NCBI GenBank assembly: GCA_030066775.1
Contig: JASJAY010000065.1
Location: 1-48,198, forward strand
Source: Planctomycetota bacterium
GTDB taxonomy: Bacteria; Planctomycetota; PLA2; JAEUHO01
Length of the DNA stretch: 48,198 nucleotides
Direction of reading: 5' to 3'
Within the stretch, counting starts at the first letter, position 1; each line of letters begins with the position of its first letter. The notes beneath the pieces are model-generated. The model did not search any database, was not told the DNA's origin, and was given only the letters and a program-made list of their open reading frames with translations. Shown piece by piece: positions 8,359 to 17,205 of this stretch. A program made the position numbers and the translations under genes.

Positions 8359-9865
8359 TCTGGACGAACTCGCGCCAGCGGGAATCGAGCTTGCGGTAAT
8401 CGAGGCCGTAGGCTTCTCGAAGGGCCTCTTCCTCGTTCTTGGGATCGCCGGTGCTCCCGCGTTCCTTCGTGGCGTCGATGAACGCCTTGAACTTCCCCCG
8501 GTCCCACTGGATGAGCATGTCGACCACGCTCCAGGACTTCACCAGCTCGACGTAGCTGAACTGGTCGTGGGTCATGCGCGCGATGCGCTTCATCGGGGGG
8601 TCGCGCCCCTCCGCGACGAGCTTCTTGAGCTCGCCCTTCCACTTCTTGCTGTCCAGCCAGACGGGCCCCTTCGCGCCGCCCCCCGAGCCGCCCTTGCCCA
8701 GCGTGAACGACTGCGTGTAGCCCTGGGTGGTGAGCTCGAGGTAGTAGGCGAAGCCCTCCTGCAGCCACACGGACGGGTAGAGGAAGTTGATGCGGTAGCG
8801 CGTGATCAGCACGAGCCCGATGTTGTGGATCACGTTGCTGACAAACGTCTTGTCCGTATTGGGGAACTGGTACACGGCGACGAGCTTGCGCGGATGCGTC
8901 CACCAGAAGCTGTGCTGGCGCTGTACGGAGCGGACCCAGCCGGGCACGAGCTCTTCGCACTTCTCCTGCTCGTTGAACCACTTGGCGAAGCGCACGTACT
9001 GCGGCGCCTTCTTGAACAGCACGAGCTGGATGCGCTCGTCGAGGTTCTCGGGGTAGTCGTCGTCCGTGGGCTTGAGCACGCGACGCATCTCGGCGAACGC
9101 CTTCTCGGCGCCCTCCTTGACGCGCTCCGTCGTCTTGGGCTTGACCTCGCTGATGATGTCGAAGTGGGGTGACCAGGTGTAGGCCACCTTGAGGCGCGTG
9201 TCCGTGATCACCTTCTGCGCGTACGCGGCGCCTTCGTCCTCGCCGACGCGCACCCACTCGCCGTCGATGAGCTGCTCACCGCGGCGCTTGTGGTACTCCT
9301 CCTTGGTGACCCAGTCGTCGCCGTCCTTGATGAGTCCCTTCTCGCGCGCGTCGCGCTCTTCGGGGGTGACCCACTCGCCCTTGTATTCGACGAGCCCCTT
9401 CGCACGCATCTCGTCGGCGTGCTTCTTCGCGAGGTAGGCCTCCTTCTCCTCCGGCGACATCCACTCGCCGTCGACCTTCTCGTGGCCGAGCAGCTTGCGC
9501 GCCCGCTTGTTCTTCGGCTGCAGCTCGATGACGCGCTGGAGCACGATCACGAGCTCGCTCTTGAAGCCCTTCTTCTTGGCCCACTTGTAGAGGTCCCAGA
9601 GCGCCTTGACGTCGTCCTTGGCGAGGTCGCCGCGGTACTGCAGCTGCTCGCGCAGGGGCGGGACGCTCGTGTCGACGCGCGCCACCTCGGTCTTGCTGAT
9701 CGTCTTCTTGCCGTCGAAGGTCGTCTCGATCACGACCTCGGCCTTGGTGTCCTCGAGCACCTTCCCTTCGATGACGGTGCCGTCGTGCAGGTGCACCTCG
9801 TGGGCGAGGGCGGACGGGACGCCGAGGAGCAGCGCCAGGAGCAGACCGAGGGGGACGAACCGCAT
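8339..9865 (-). CDS. Secreted DUF1570-like protein, apparently peptidase-dead, with WVTPEE repeats
   Basis: 508 residues. The ATG at 9865 was chosen because it begins a clear signal peptide (LGLLLALLLGVPSALA). An N-terminal beta module (LHDGTVIEGKVLE…) follows. Residues about 131-208 hold four imperfect repeats around a GEWVTPEE-type core: DGEWMSPEE, KGEWVTPEE, GDDWVTKEE and DGEWVRVGE. The C-terminal part resembles DUF1570/gluzincin-type peptidases: a helix VIHNIGLVL where an HExxH motif would be expected (347-351), then WLQEGFAYYLE (368-376), which matches the downstream Glu helix. The missing second zinc His and catalytic Glu suggest an inactive fold. It leads a coupled set with the HEAT-like protein and kinase. 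A TATACT box at 9896-9901 is a credible -10 element, 30 nt before the start. Confidence 0.8.
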   Translation of the reverse strand: MRFVPLGLLLALLLGVPSALAHEVHLHDGTVIEGKVLEDTKAEVVIETTFDGKKTISKTEVARVDTSVPPLREQLQYRGDLAKDDVKALWDLYKWAKKKGFKSELVIVLQRVIELQPKNKRARKLLGHEKVDGEWMSPEEKEAYLAKKHADEMRAKGLVEYKGEWVTPEERDAREKGLIKDGDDWVTKEEYHKRRGEQLIDGEWVRVGEDEGAAYAQKVITDTRLKVAYTWSPHFDIISEVKPKTTERVKEGAEKAFAEMRRVLKPTDDDYPENLDERIQLVLFKKAPQYVRFAKWFNEQEKCEELVPGWVRSVQRQHSFWWTHPRKLVAVYQFPNTDKTFVSNVIHNIGLVLITRYRINFLYPSVWLQEGFAYYLELTTQGYTQSFTLGKGGSGGGAKGPVWLDSKKWKGELKKLVAEGRDPPMKRIARMTHDQFSYVELVKSWSVVDMLIQWDRGKFKAFIDATKERGSTGDPKNEEEALREAYGLDYRKLDSRWREFVQNGFKQP

Positions 9866-9895
9866 GCGTGGGTTTCCGTGAGCCGAGTCAGCCCA

Positions 9896-9901
9896 AGTAT
9901 A
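9896..9901 (-). promoter_or_regulatory. Candidate -10 box for the DUF1570-like/HEAT/kinase genes
   Basis: On the minus strand this reads TATACT, one base from the TATAAT consensus, 30 nt before the ATG at 9865. No convincing -35 box stands 17 nt upstream. It lies in the 97-bp gap after the glycosyltransferase gene, consistent with a new transcript starting here. Confidence 0.4.
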
Positions 9902-9962
9902 GGTGCCCTCGACGCTTGCGCCCCGGTGCACACCGCCGGCCCGTTCGGATCGCAGGCCGGCG

Positions 9963-11570
9963 TCAATCGCCCCGGAAGAAGACGCGAAAGGCCCCCCTGC
10001 CGTACGTGGGGATCCGCGCGACCTCGACGAACCCGGGCGCCTCAGCCAACCAGGCGAGCAGGCGCCGCTGGATCCCGGCGTCCGCCAGGTGCGGGAAGTC
10101 CTCGCTGTTGCCGATCTCGCTGGCGACGACGAGGTCGCTCTGTTCGAGGAGGGGCTCGAACCATGCCCAGTCGTTCACGAGCGGCGTCTCGATCACCTCG
10201 ATGACCGGCTTGCGCTCGCGGCGCTGCCAGTACTGCACGAGGTCGCCGTTCGCGAGCCCGATCGTGCCGAAGAGGAGACGGGACGTTGGTCGGCGGTGGG
10301 CTTCGATTGCGTCGTAAACGCCCCGGAGCGCCGTGCGGCGCGGCTCGAACGCGTCGGGCAGCGCGCGCGGCATCGGGTACGTGAACAGGAGCACGGACAC
10401 CACGGCGAACGTGCCGACGACGGCACGAGCTGCGTGGCGCGAGAGGCGGCTCGACTGCGCCTCCCCCACCACGCCGCGGAGCAGCAGGACACAGCCGAGG
10501 AGGACGAGGGCAAAGAAGGGCGCGCCGAGGAACTGCGTCTTGACGTGGTTGAGCGTGATCACCGCGTACACGATCGCGACCACGAGCCCGTAGGCGGCGA
10601 CGGCGAGCGCCGCGCGGCGCCGGCCGCGGACGACGAGCCACAGGGTGCACACGACCGGCAAGGCCGCGAGGAGCGGCACATGGCGGTTGAGCATGTGCAC
10701 GCCGCCGTCGCCGTCGATGTAGTAGCGCAGCGTGTCCGCGAGCGGCAGGTAGACCTCGCCGAGCACGCGCGCCGGGCCCCAGATGCCCGACCAGATGTAT
10801 CGCGCCACGGCTTCGCCGTGCACGAGGGCGTGCGGCAGGGCGACGACGAGCGCGGTGCCGGCGACCCATCCGAAGGCGCGGACGAACGTGCGCACCCGTG
10901 AGACGACCGTACCTGGTACCGAATGTCGCAGGCTGGCGACGCCGCAGGCGAGGCCGAGGATGCCGAGCGTCATGGGCGTGACCGAGGGCTTCATGAGCAG
11001 CGCCGCACCGAAGCACACACCGACGCCGACGAGCTGTCGGCGCGGTCGATCGGGGAGCGACCGGCGGAGCAGGAGCGCGGCCCCGAAGGCGGCGAGGAGG
11101 CCGCACGCGATGTCGGGGCGGAACTCGGTGACGAGCATCCCGGTGAACCGGAGGCTCAGGACGAAGGCCGCAGCGAGCAGGCGCGCCACAGGCCAGGCGC
11201 CGCGCATGAGGTGGTCTACGCCGAGCAGCAGCAAGAACACGAGCAACGCGTTCATCGCGTAGGGCGCCACGTCCGTCCGCCCGAAGAGTGCGAAGCCGCC
11301 GAGGGCCAGTGCGGACGAGACCGGCGCGTGCGGCCGGTCCGCGACGTAGTCACGCCCGAGCGCGGCCGGCCCGTTCGCCTCGATGGCGTCCAGGCGCGCG
11401 AGCCCGTCCAGCATGTAGACGCTGTCGTCGAAGTCGGGGGGCAGCGCCAGCCGCCCGAGATCGGCGGACCACGCGAGCTGCAGCCAGGTGAAGCCCACGG
11501 CGACAGCCGCCCACAGGAGGAGCCAGGCCCAGGCCGCGAAGGGCGAGCGCGGGGGCGCCGGGGACGTCAC
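9963..11570 (-). CDS. GT-C type membrane glycosyltransferase (GT39/PMT-like)
   Basis: 535 residues with about ten hydrophobic segments and a hydrophilic C-terminal domain. This is the architecture of GT-C enzymes, which use polyprenyl-phosphate sugars outside the membrane. Just after the first membrane helix is an acidic cluster (PDFDDS, residues 45-50) where GT-C enzymes carry the catalytic Asp. A second acidic site, EFRPDIACG, lies in a later loop. The start is GTG at 11570, only 10 nt after the stop of cstA; no clear ribosome site is visible, so translation may depend on coupling. It could decorate proteins or lipids; the substrate cannot be told from sequence. An alternative is a membrane protein of the same fold without transferase activity. 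Confidence 0.7.
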   Translation of the reverse strand: MTSPAPPRSPFAAWAWLLLWAAVAVGFTWLQLAWSADLGRLALPPDFDDSVYMLDGLARLDAIEANGPAALGRDYVADRPHAPVSSALALGGFALFGRTDVAPYAMNALLVFLLLLGVDHLMRGAWPVARLLAAAFVLSLRFTGMLVTEFRPDIACGLLAAFGAALLLRRSLPDRPRRQLVGVGVCFGAALLMKPSVTPMTLGILGLACGVASLRHSVPGTVVSRVRTFVRAFGWVAGTALVVALPHALVHGEAVARYIWSGIWGPARVLGEVYLPLADTLRYYIDGDGGVHMLNRHVPLLAALPVVCTLWLVVRGRRRAALAVAAYGLVVAIVYAVITLNHVKTQFLGAPFFALVLLGCVLLLRGVVGEAQSSRLSRHAARAVVGTFAVVSVLLFTYPMPRALPDAFEPRRTALRGVYDAIEAHRRPTSRLLFGTIGLANGDLVQYWQRRERKPVIEVIETPLVNDWAWFEPLLEQSDLVVASEIGNSEDFPHLADAGIQRRLLAWLAEAPGFVEVARIPTYGRGAFRVFFRGD

Positions 11571-11580
11571 CGCCCGGCGC

Positions 11581-13347
11581 TCAGGCGGCCTCGGGCCGAG
11601 GGCCCCGCCCGCGTAGCGCGCAGAACGCCTCGTAGAGCACGAGCGCCTCGAGCACGAGGAACAGGCTGCCGAAGAGCACGACGGGCGTGTTCAGCGTCTC
11701 CTTCGAGAGCTCGTTCGTGAGGTTCATGACGCCGGCGATCGTGGTCATCACGAGCAGGAAGACCATCGGCAGCGCGATCGGCAGCTGCGGCTTCTTCGCC
11801 CGCCGCAGGTACACGAAGAGCACGGTCAGGGTGATGCCCCCGATGAGCTGGTTCGTCGTACCGAAGAGCGGCCAGAGGATGAACCCGCCGCTGCCGGGGC
11901 CCCGGCCGCCGTCGGTGAAGATCGCGAGCAGGCCCGCGGGGATCACGGCGACCGCGGCGCCGACGTAGCGGCTGTCGAAGGCCTTGGTGCCGACGCCGCG
12001 CCCGAGCTCCTTGAGGCAGAAGCGCTGGATGCGCGCGGCCGTGTCGAGCGTCGTGGCGGCGAACGAGATCACGATCACGGCCACGATCGTCTCGGCCAGC
12101 TTGTGGTCGCCGGCCCACGAGACGAGCGGCTCGAGGAACGTCGCGCCGCCCTTGACGAAGTTCCCGATGCCCGTGTTGCCGACCGTTTGCCAGGACGAGT
12201 AGCTGTGCGCCCAGAGCTCCGAGGGCGTCGGCGACGAGCCCGGGTTGGCTTGGACGAACGCCTCGCGCACGCTCTCGGAGAGTCCGAGCCCCGCCGAGAC
12301 GGCGAGCACCGCGATCATGGCGAGGACGCCCTCCCCCACCATGCCGCCGTAGCCGACCGTGCGCGCGTCGCGCATCTTGTTCAGCTGCTTCGAGGTCGTG
12401 CCGCTGGCCACGAGGCTGTGGAAGCCGCTGATCGCGCCGCACGCGATGGTGATGAAGAGGAGCGGCAGGATCGGCGGCGCGCCGGCCTCGGCCGCGCCGG
12501 GGTTGAGCGCGGGCGCCGAGAGCTCCGGCTGCACGATCAGGATGCCGAGGATCAAGCCGCCCAGCCCGACGAAGAGCTGGTGGCTGTTGATGTAGTCACG
12601 CGGCTGCAGCAGCACGCGCACGGGCAGCACGGACGCGACGAAGGAGTAGATGAGCAGGAACACGATCCACGCGACGATCGAGTCCGAGCCCTCGAGGCCG
12701 AGGCCGGCGAGGCTGCCCCATTCCGGGTTCTTGGCGCAGATGAACACGACGACGTAGAGCGCGATCACCGCGAGGATGCTGGCGATGAGCAGGCTGCCGC
12801 CGCGGTGGTAGATCCACCAGCCGATGATCACCGCGACGAGGATCTCGAAGTTCACCGGCCAGACGGACGCCGGGAACGCCGTGAAGAGGAAGGCGATCAC
12901 GTAGCCGAACGCGGCGATCACGACCCACGTGAGCAGCACGATGATCGAGAGGAACCAGATGCGCGCGCGCGGTCCCAGGATGTCGCCCGCCAGGTCGCCC
13001 ATCGTGCGTCCTTCGCGCTTGGCGGAGAGCGCCAGCGCGCCGAAGTCGTGCACGGCGCCGATGAAGATCGTCCCCACGACGATCCAGATGAGCGCGGGCA
13101 GCCAGCCCCAGATGACGGCGATCGCCGGCCCCACGATCGGTGCGGCGCCGGCCACCGAGCAGAAGTGGTGGCCGAAGAGCACGTGCTTGCCGCACGGGAC
13201 GAAGTCGACGCCGTCGGCACACGTGTGCGCGGGCGTCGGGTCGTCGTTGTCCATGTCGTAGACGCGCCGCTCGATCCACCGTGCGTAGAACCGCGTGGCG
13301 AGGAAGAAGGCGCCAAGCGAGAGGACGGCCAGGAACGCGGCGTTCAT
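11581..13347 (-). CDS. cstA: Carbon starvation protein CstA family transporter
   Basis: 588 residues, about 15 membrane helices. Family hallmarks are clear: CGKHVLFGHHFCSVAGAAPI and GPAIAVIWGWLPAL near the N-terminus, VHDFGAL, and CGAISGFHSLVASGTTSKQL in the middle. CstA proteins import peptides and pyruvate at the inner membrane, typically when carbon is scarce. This version is shorter than E. coli CstA (about 700 residues) but complete for the compact subfamily. It sits 30 bp downstream of a sigma-54-type activator on the same strand, which may control it. The start ATG at 13347 lacks a good ribosome site; a TATAAC box at 13355-13360 ends 7 nt before it, suggesting a leaderless or very short leader transcript. 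Confidence 0.95.
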   Translation of the reverse strand: MNAAFLAVLSLGAFFLATRFYARWIERRVYDMDNDDPTPAHTCADGVDFVPCGKHVLFGHHFCSVAGAAPIVGPAIAVIWGWLPALIWIVVGTIFIGAVHDFGALALSAKREGRTMGDLAGDILGPRARIWFLSIIVLLTWVVIAAFGYVIAFLFTAFPASVWPVNFEILVAVIIGWWIYHRGGSLLIASILAVIALYVVVFICAKNPEWGSLAGLGLEGSDSIVAWIVFLLIYSFVASVLPVRVLLQPRDYINSHQLFVGLGGLILGILIVQPELSAPALNPGAAEAGAPPILPLLFITIACGAISGFHSLVASGTTSKQLNKMRDARTVGYGGMVGEGVLAMIAVLAVSAGLGLSESVREAFVQANPGSSPTPSELWAHSYSSWQTVGNTGIGNFVKGGATFLEPLVSWAGDHKLAETIVAVIVISFAATTLDTAARIQRFCLKELGRGVGTKAFDSRYVGAAVAVIPAGLLAIFTDGGRGPGSGGFILWPLFGTTNQLIGGITLTVLFVYLRRAKKPQLPIALPMVFLLVMTTIAGVMNLTNELSKETLNTPVVLFGSLFLVLEALVLYEAFCALRGRGPRPEAA

Positions 13348-13354
13348 GCGCCGC

Positions 13355-13360
13355 GTTATA
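13355..13360 (-). promoter_or_regulatory. Candidate -10 box directly before cstA
   Basis: Reads TATAAC on the minus strand and ends 7 nt before the cstA ATG. No Shine-Dalgarno is present in the 30-bp gap, so a transcript starting at or near the start codon is plausible. I see no sigma-54 (GG-N10-GC type) promoter in this gap. Confidence 0.35.
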
Positions 13361-13377
13361 CCCGCCGCGTACCGCGC

Positions 13378-15282
13378 TTACATGTCGTACTTGTCGAGCT
13401 TGCGCTGCAGCGTGAAGCGGCTGATGCCGAGCAGGTCGGCGGCGCGGGTCTTGTTGCCCTTCGCCGAACCGAGCGCCTTCGCGATCTCGTGGCGCTCGAC
13501 CTGTTCGACGAGCTCGAGCAGGTTGCGCACAGGACCGTCGTCGGGATCGAACCCACCGCGGGCGCCGCGCTTGACCACGTCGGAGAGCACGCCGAGCTCG
13601 ATCACGTCGTCGGAGAGCGCCACCATGCGCTTCACCTCGTTCTCGAGCTCGCGGATGTTGCCGGGCCAGTCGTACGCGGCCAGCACCTCCATCACGTCGG
13701 ACCCGAGGTCCTTCGGATGCCCACCCAGCGCGTGGAGGTTCAAGAAGTGCTCGATCAGGAGCGGCACGTCGCCCTTGCGCTCGCGCAGCGGCGGCAGGTC
13801 GATCGTGAGCACGCGCAGGCGGTAGTAGAGGTCCTCGCGGAACTCACCCGCGCGCACCAGCGTCTCGAGCTTCTTGTTGCTCGCGCTGACGATGCGCACG
13901 TCGACCTTCTTGACGCCCTTGCCGCCGACCGGCCGGATCTCGCCCTCCTGCAGGGTGCGCAGGAGCTTCTTCTGCATGTCCGGGCTCATGTCCGCGACTT
14001 CGTCGAGGAAGAGCGTGCCGGAGTCGGCGAGCTCGAAGAGGCCCTTCTTGTCGCGATCGGCACCGGTGAAGGCGCCGCGCACGTGGCCGAAGAGCTCGCT
14101 CTCGAGCAGCGTGTCGGTCAGCGCCGCGCAGTTCTCGGAGAGGAAGGGCTTGCGCGCGCGCGGGCCCTTCGCGTGGATCGCCTTCGCGATCAGCTCCTTG
14201 CCCGTGCCCGACTCGCCCGTGATGAGCACCGGCTCCTCGGTCTGGACGATCTTGTCGAGCAGCCGCAGGACGTCGCGCATGGCCGTCGACTGGCCGACGA
14301 TCTGCGGATACACGCCCTCGGGCGCGCCGGCCGAGCGCAGGCGGTCGCGCACCTCGGTCAGCTCGCGCGACTGGTTCTCGACGCGCAGCTCGAGGCGGCG
14401 GTTGAGGTCTTCCAGCTCCTTGGCCTGGGTCGAGACCTTCTCGTAGAGCCGTGCGTTCTCGATCGCCGCGGCGGCGAGATCGGCCAGCGTAGTGAGCGTC
14501 TCCAGCTCGGAGTCCGCGAAGGCGCCCTTCTGCAGGCGGTTGTCCACGTACACCGCGCCGATCGTGTTGCCCTTCAGCTTGAAGGGCAGGCACATGACCG
14601 AGCGCACGCGGATGGCGTTCACGGAGAGCGTGTCCGAGAAGCGGTCGTCCTCGACGGCGTTCGCGGTCACGACCGGATCGCCGGTCTGCATCACCTTGTT
14701 GACGATCGTCTGGGAGAAGGCCACCTCGGGGTCGGCGACGTCCTCCTGCTCGAAGTTGCGGGCGACCTTGGCGGCCGGCTGTCCGTCCCCCTGGTTGATC
14801 ACGAGGAAGCCGCGCTCGGCCTGGGTGATCTCGACCAGGTGGTCGATGATGATCTTCAGCATCGACTCGACGCGCAGCTCGCTGTTGAGCGCCTTGACGA
14901 TGCGGATGAGGCGCAGGAGCCGATCCTGGTCGGCGCCGCCGGCCAGCTCCTTGAGGCTGCCGACCATCGTGTCACGCGTGTCGACGGCCTCGGGCGGCGG
15001 GGCCTTCTCGAACCAGATGCGGGCGTTGCCGACACCGATCTCGTCCCCGACCTTCAGGGCCGAGCGGTCAACCAGGTGGCCGTTGAGGCGCGTGCCGTTC
15101 TGGCTCCCGAGGTCGACGACGAGGTACTGGGCGCCATGGCGCTCCATCCGGCAGTGGAGCCGGGAGGCACGCAGGTCCATCACCGAGATGTCGTTCTCGG
15201 CCGAGCGCCCGACAAGGATCTTCTCCTTGTCGATCTCGAAGACGGTGCGCTGGTCTTTCTCGTCGACGATGAACCGAGGCAC
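13378..15282 (-). CDS. FHA-GAF-sigma54 interacting transcriptional activator (Fis-type HTH)
   Basis: 634 residues from the GTG at 15282, which has GGAAGG 5 nt upstream; another in-frame GTG at 15315 is possible but has no ribosome site. Domains in order: FHA (about 4-90; [25 protein letters not shown]), a GAF-like sensor (about 140-275), a coiled linker (278-318), and an AAA+ domain. The AAA+ domain has Walker A GESGTGKE at 356-363, the sigma-54 contact loop GAFTGAD at 403-409 and Walker [10 protein letters not shown] Fis-type helix-turn-helix ends the protein ([20 protein letters not shown]). It should activate sigma-54 promoters in response to a phospho-partner or a small ligand, not a receiver-domain phosphorylation. 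cstA lies directly downstream and may be a target; parA is divergent. Confidence 0.93.
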   Translation of the reverse strand: MPRFIVDEKDQRTVFEIDKEKILVGRSAENDISVMDLRASRLHCRMERHGAQYLVVDLGSQNGTRLNGHLVDRSALKVGDEIGVGNARIWFEKAPPPEAVDTRDTMVGSLKELAGGADQDRLLRLIRIVKALNSELRVESMLKIIIDHLVEITQAERGFLVINQGDGQPAAKVARNFEQEDVADPEVAFSQTIVNKVMQTGDPVVTANAVEDDRFSDTLSVNAIRVRSVMCLPFKLKGNTIGAVYVDNRLQKGAFADSELETLTTLADLAAAAIENARLYEKVSTQAKELEDLNRRLELRVENQSRELTEVRDRLRSAGAPEGVYPQIVGQSTAMRDVLRLLDKIVQTEEPVLITGESGTGKELIAKAIHAKGPRARKPFLSENCAALTDTLLESELFGHVRGAFTGADRDKKGLFELADSGTLFLDEVADMSPDMQKKLLRTLQEGEIRPVGGKGVKKVDVRIVSASNKKLETLVRAGEFREDLYYRLRVLTIDLPPLRERKGDVPLLIEHFLNLHALGGHPKDLGSDVMEVLAAYDWPGNIRELENEVKRMVALSDDVIELGVLSDVVKRGARGGFDPDDGPVRNLLELVEQVERHEIAKALGSAKGNKTRAADLLGISRFTLQRKLDKYDM

Positions 15283-15476
15283 GGATCCTTCCGATGTCTG
15301 TAGTACCGCCCCCACGGGGGCGACCCGCCCCGCGCGGCTCGTATGGTACGGGATCGCGGCCGCCCGGGGGGAGTCGGTCCCAGGCGGCCCCCGGCTCGGA
15401 TCGGCGCGGATCCGGGCTTTCCGGGTTCCCGCTCGCGGAACGAGGCGTGGGGGTGCTCGCGAGTAGAGTCCGCGCC

Positions 15477-15492
15477 GGGCGGGATCCCGCCC
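15477..15492. promoter_or_regulatory. Perfect 16-bp palindrome upstream of parA
   Basis: GGGCGGGATCCCGCCC, a perfect inverted repeat ending 23 nt before the parA start codon in the 233-bp divergent gap between parA and the sigma-54 activator. The gap also holds a CTCGCGAG palindrome (15456-15463) and a CGCCCCC/GGGGGCG hairpin (about 15307-15322). It could be an operator bound by the MerR-like domain of ParA, or an mRNA hairpin in the leader. It is unlike the consensus parS sequence. Confidence 0.3.
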
Positions 15493-15515
15493 TTCGAGTT
15501 CCTGCCGAGGGACAG

Positions 15516-16547
15516 ATGGCGAAGACGTTCACCATTGACGAGCTGGCCGACCTGGCCGGGGCCCCCGTGAGCCGTATCCACGAGTGGGAAGGGCGCGGAT
15601 TCCTGCGTCCGCTGCCCGGCAAGGCGGATCCGGACACGGGCCCGCGCTACGCCTTCGAGATGGCCGAGCGGGTCATCGAGCTCGGCGGACGCGGCATCAC
15701 GCGCCGCATCTGCGTCGTGAACCAGAAGGGCGGCGTGGGCAAGACGACCACCGCCTTCACCCTCGCAGCCGCCCTCACGGACCTGGGCCGCCGGGTCCTG
15801 TGCATCGATCTGGATGCGCAGGCGAACCTGACAACGAGCTTCGGCTTCGATCCGGACATGCTCGACCTGACGAGCTCGGACCTGATGACGGACGAGAACG
15901 TCCAGCCCGAGGACGTCATCCTCGAGACGAACATCGAGGGCATCCACGCGATCCCCGCCGACATCAAGCTGTGCGCCGTCGAGACGCGCATCCAGGACGT
16001 GCTCATGCGCGAGCGCATCCTGCACACCAAGCTCGAGCCGCTCTACGAGCGCTACCACTACATCATCTTCGACTGCCCGCCGAACCTCTCGCGCATCACG
16101 ATCAATGCGCTGGTGGCCAGTCAGGAGGTGGTCGTCCCGATCGAGACGCAGTCGTACTCGATCAAGGCCATCTCGGACCTCACGAACACCTTCGCGCTGC
16201 TGAAGCAGAAGATGGGCCACGACCTGCACGTGTGGCTCCTGCCCACGAAGGTCGACCGCCGCATGCGCCTGGCGCGCGACATCCTCGACGCGCTCGACGA
16301 GGCCTTCCGCGGCCGGATGCTCGATCCGATCCACGTGGACAGCAACCTGATCCGCGCGCCGATCCTGTGCGAGCCGGTCACGCGCGCCTATCCGAACACG
16401 CGCGCCTCCATCGAGTACGCGCGCCTCGCCCGCTTCTTCACGCTGCCGGACGAGGACCGCGAGCGCTGGATGAACCTGACTCTCGCCCAGCGCCAGGCCG
16501 TCCTCGACCGCAAGAAGCCCAAGGGCGGTACGCAGGCCAGGGCGTAG
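15516..16547 (+). CDS. ParA family ATPase with N-terminal MerR-like helix-turn-helix
   Basis: 343 residues from the ATG at 15516 (GAGGGACAG just upstream). Residues 1-58 look like a MerR-type winged helix (FTIDELADLAGAP…IHEWEGRGFLRPLPG). From 64 on it is a ParA/Soj ATPase: deviant Walker A KGGVGKTT at 71-78 with the signature lysine, the Walker A' region CIDLDAQANLT, and the Walker B FDCPP. ParA proteins drive DNA or cargo segregation on the nucleoid. The N-terminal DNA-binding module is known in some plasmid ParA proteins, where it serves autoregulation. No ParB or consensus parS is present here, so this may be an orphan ParA that positions another cargo. That last point is inference. Confidence 0.88.
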   Translation: MAKTFTIDELADLAGAPVSRIHEWEGRGFLRPLPGKADPDTGPRYAFEMAERVIELGGRGITRRICVVNQKGGVGKTTTAFTLAAALTDLGRRVLCIDLDAQANLTTSFGFDPDMLDLTSSDLMTDENVQPEDVILETNIEGIHAIPADIKLCAVETRIQDVLMRERILHTKLEPLYERYHYIIFDCPPNLSRITINALVASQEVVVPIETQSYSIKAISDLTNTFALLKQKMGHDLHVWLLPTKVDRRMRLARDILDALDEAFRGRMLDPIHVDSNLIRAPILCEPVTRAYPNTRASIEYARLARFFTLPDEDRERWMNLTLAQRQAVLDRKKPKGGTQARA

Positions 16548-16701
16548 CCGCAGGCCCGGCGCTCTGCGCAGCCACACCGAGGTCGTGGGGCCCCGTGCGC
16601 ACTGCGTGAAATGGCCCAGCCTCTACGCTCGCAGCCTGCGGCCCTGTGGCTCTCAATCGGATCGGCGCGGGCTTTGCGCAAGACCCGGTGGAGGTCCTGC
16701 C

Positions 16702-17205
16702 ATGACGTCCCATCGATCCATCCTCGTTGCCATCGACGCAAGCGACGACGCGCTCCAGGCCGTCGACCACGTCGGCCGCGCCTTCGCCGGCCAGAAGGAC
16801 GTCGTCATCCGATTGCTGCACGTCGTCGGGCCCATGCCCACGGAGCTGCTGGAGCACGGCGGCGCCAAGACCGCCGAGGAGTCGGCCCGACTGGACGCCG
16901 AGCTGCTCGCGGGCCAGGCCAGCTGGTTCGCGGCGGAGCGCGAGCGTGCCCAAGGCGTGTTCCAGCGCGCCGAAGAGCACCTCGTCGGGCTCGGCGTCGA
17001 TCCCAACTGCATCCAGACGTCCTGCGTCGAGTCGATCCCGGAGGACGACCTCGCGCTCCTGATCGAAGCGGAAGCCGAGAAGGCCGGCTGCGACACGGTC
17101 GTGGTCGGTCGCCACTCGTACTCCTGGTTCGGCGAGCTCTTCCACCGCCACATCGGCGACGCCCTCGAGCGACACGCCACCGCTGTCGAAGTCGAGGTCG
17201 TCTAG
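16702..17205 (+). CDS. UspA-like universal stress protein
   Basis: 167 residues from the ATG at 16702 (GGAGGTCC upstream). The fold is recognisable from SILVAIDASDDALQAVDHV at the N-terminus and the terminal strand pair DTVVVGRHSY…TAVEVEVV. The ATP-binding signature of the UspA family (G-x2-G-x9-G-S/T) is not conserved: after VVVG the sequence reads RHSYSWFGELFHRHIGD. It may therefore be a non-nucleotide-binding member, or bind by another route. Usp proteins are cytoplasmic and linked to stress survival. The last 4 bases overlap the end of the convergent heptosyltransferase gene at 17202. Confidence 0.8.
   Translation: MTSHRSILVAIDASDDALQAVDHVGRAFAGQKDVVIRLLHVVGPMPTELLEHGGAKTAEESARLDAELLAGQASWFAAERERAQGVFQRAEEHLVGLGVDPNCIQTSCVESIPEDDLALLIEAEAEKAGCDTVVVGRHSYSWFGELFHRHIGDALERHATAVEVEVV

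Noticed and set aside
13348..13377. Sigma-54 promoter directly before cstA
   Set aside because: No TGGCAC-N5-TTGC-like sequence in the short gap; a sigma-70-like TATAAC fits better.
12103..15303. Plus-strand open frame (1066 codons) across cstA and the sigma-54 activator
   Set aside because: Spans two real minus-strand genes and the gap between them; no recognisable domain.
15283..15515. parS centromere site near parA
   Set aside because: No TGTTTCACGTGAAACA-like sequence; only GC-rich palindromes.
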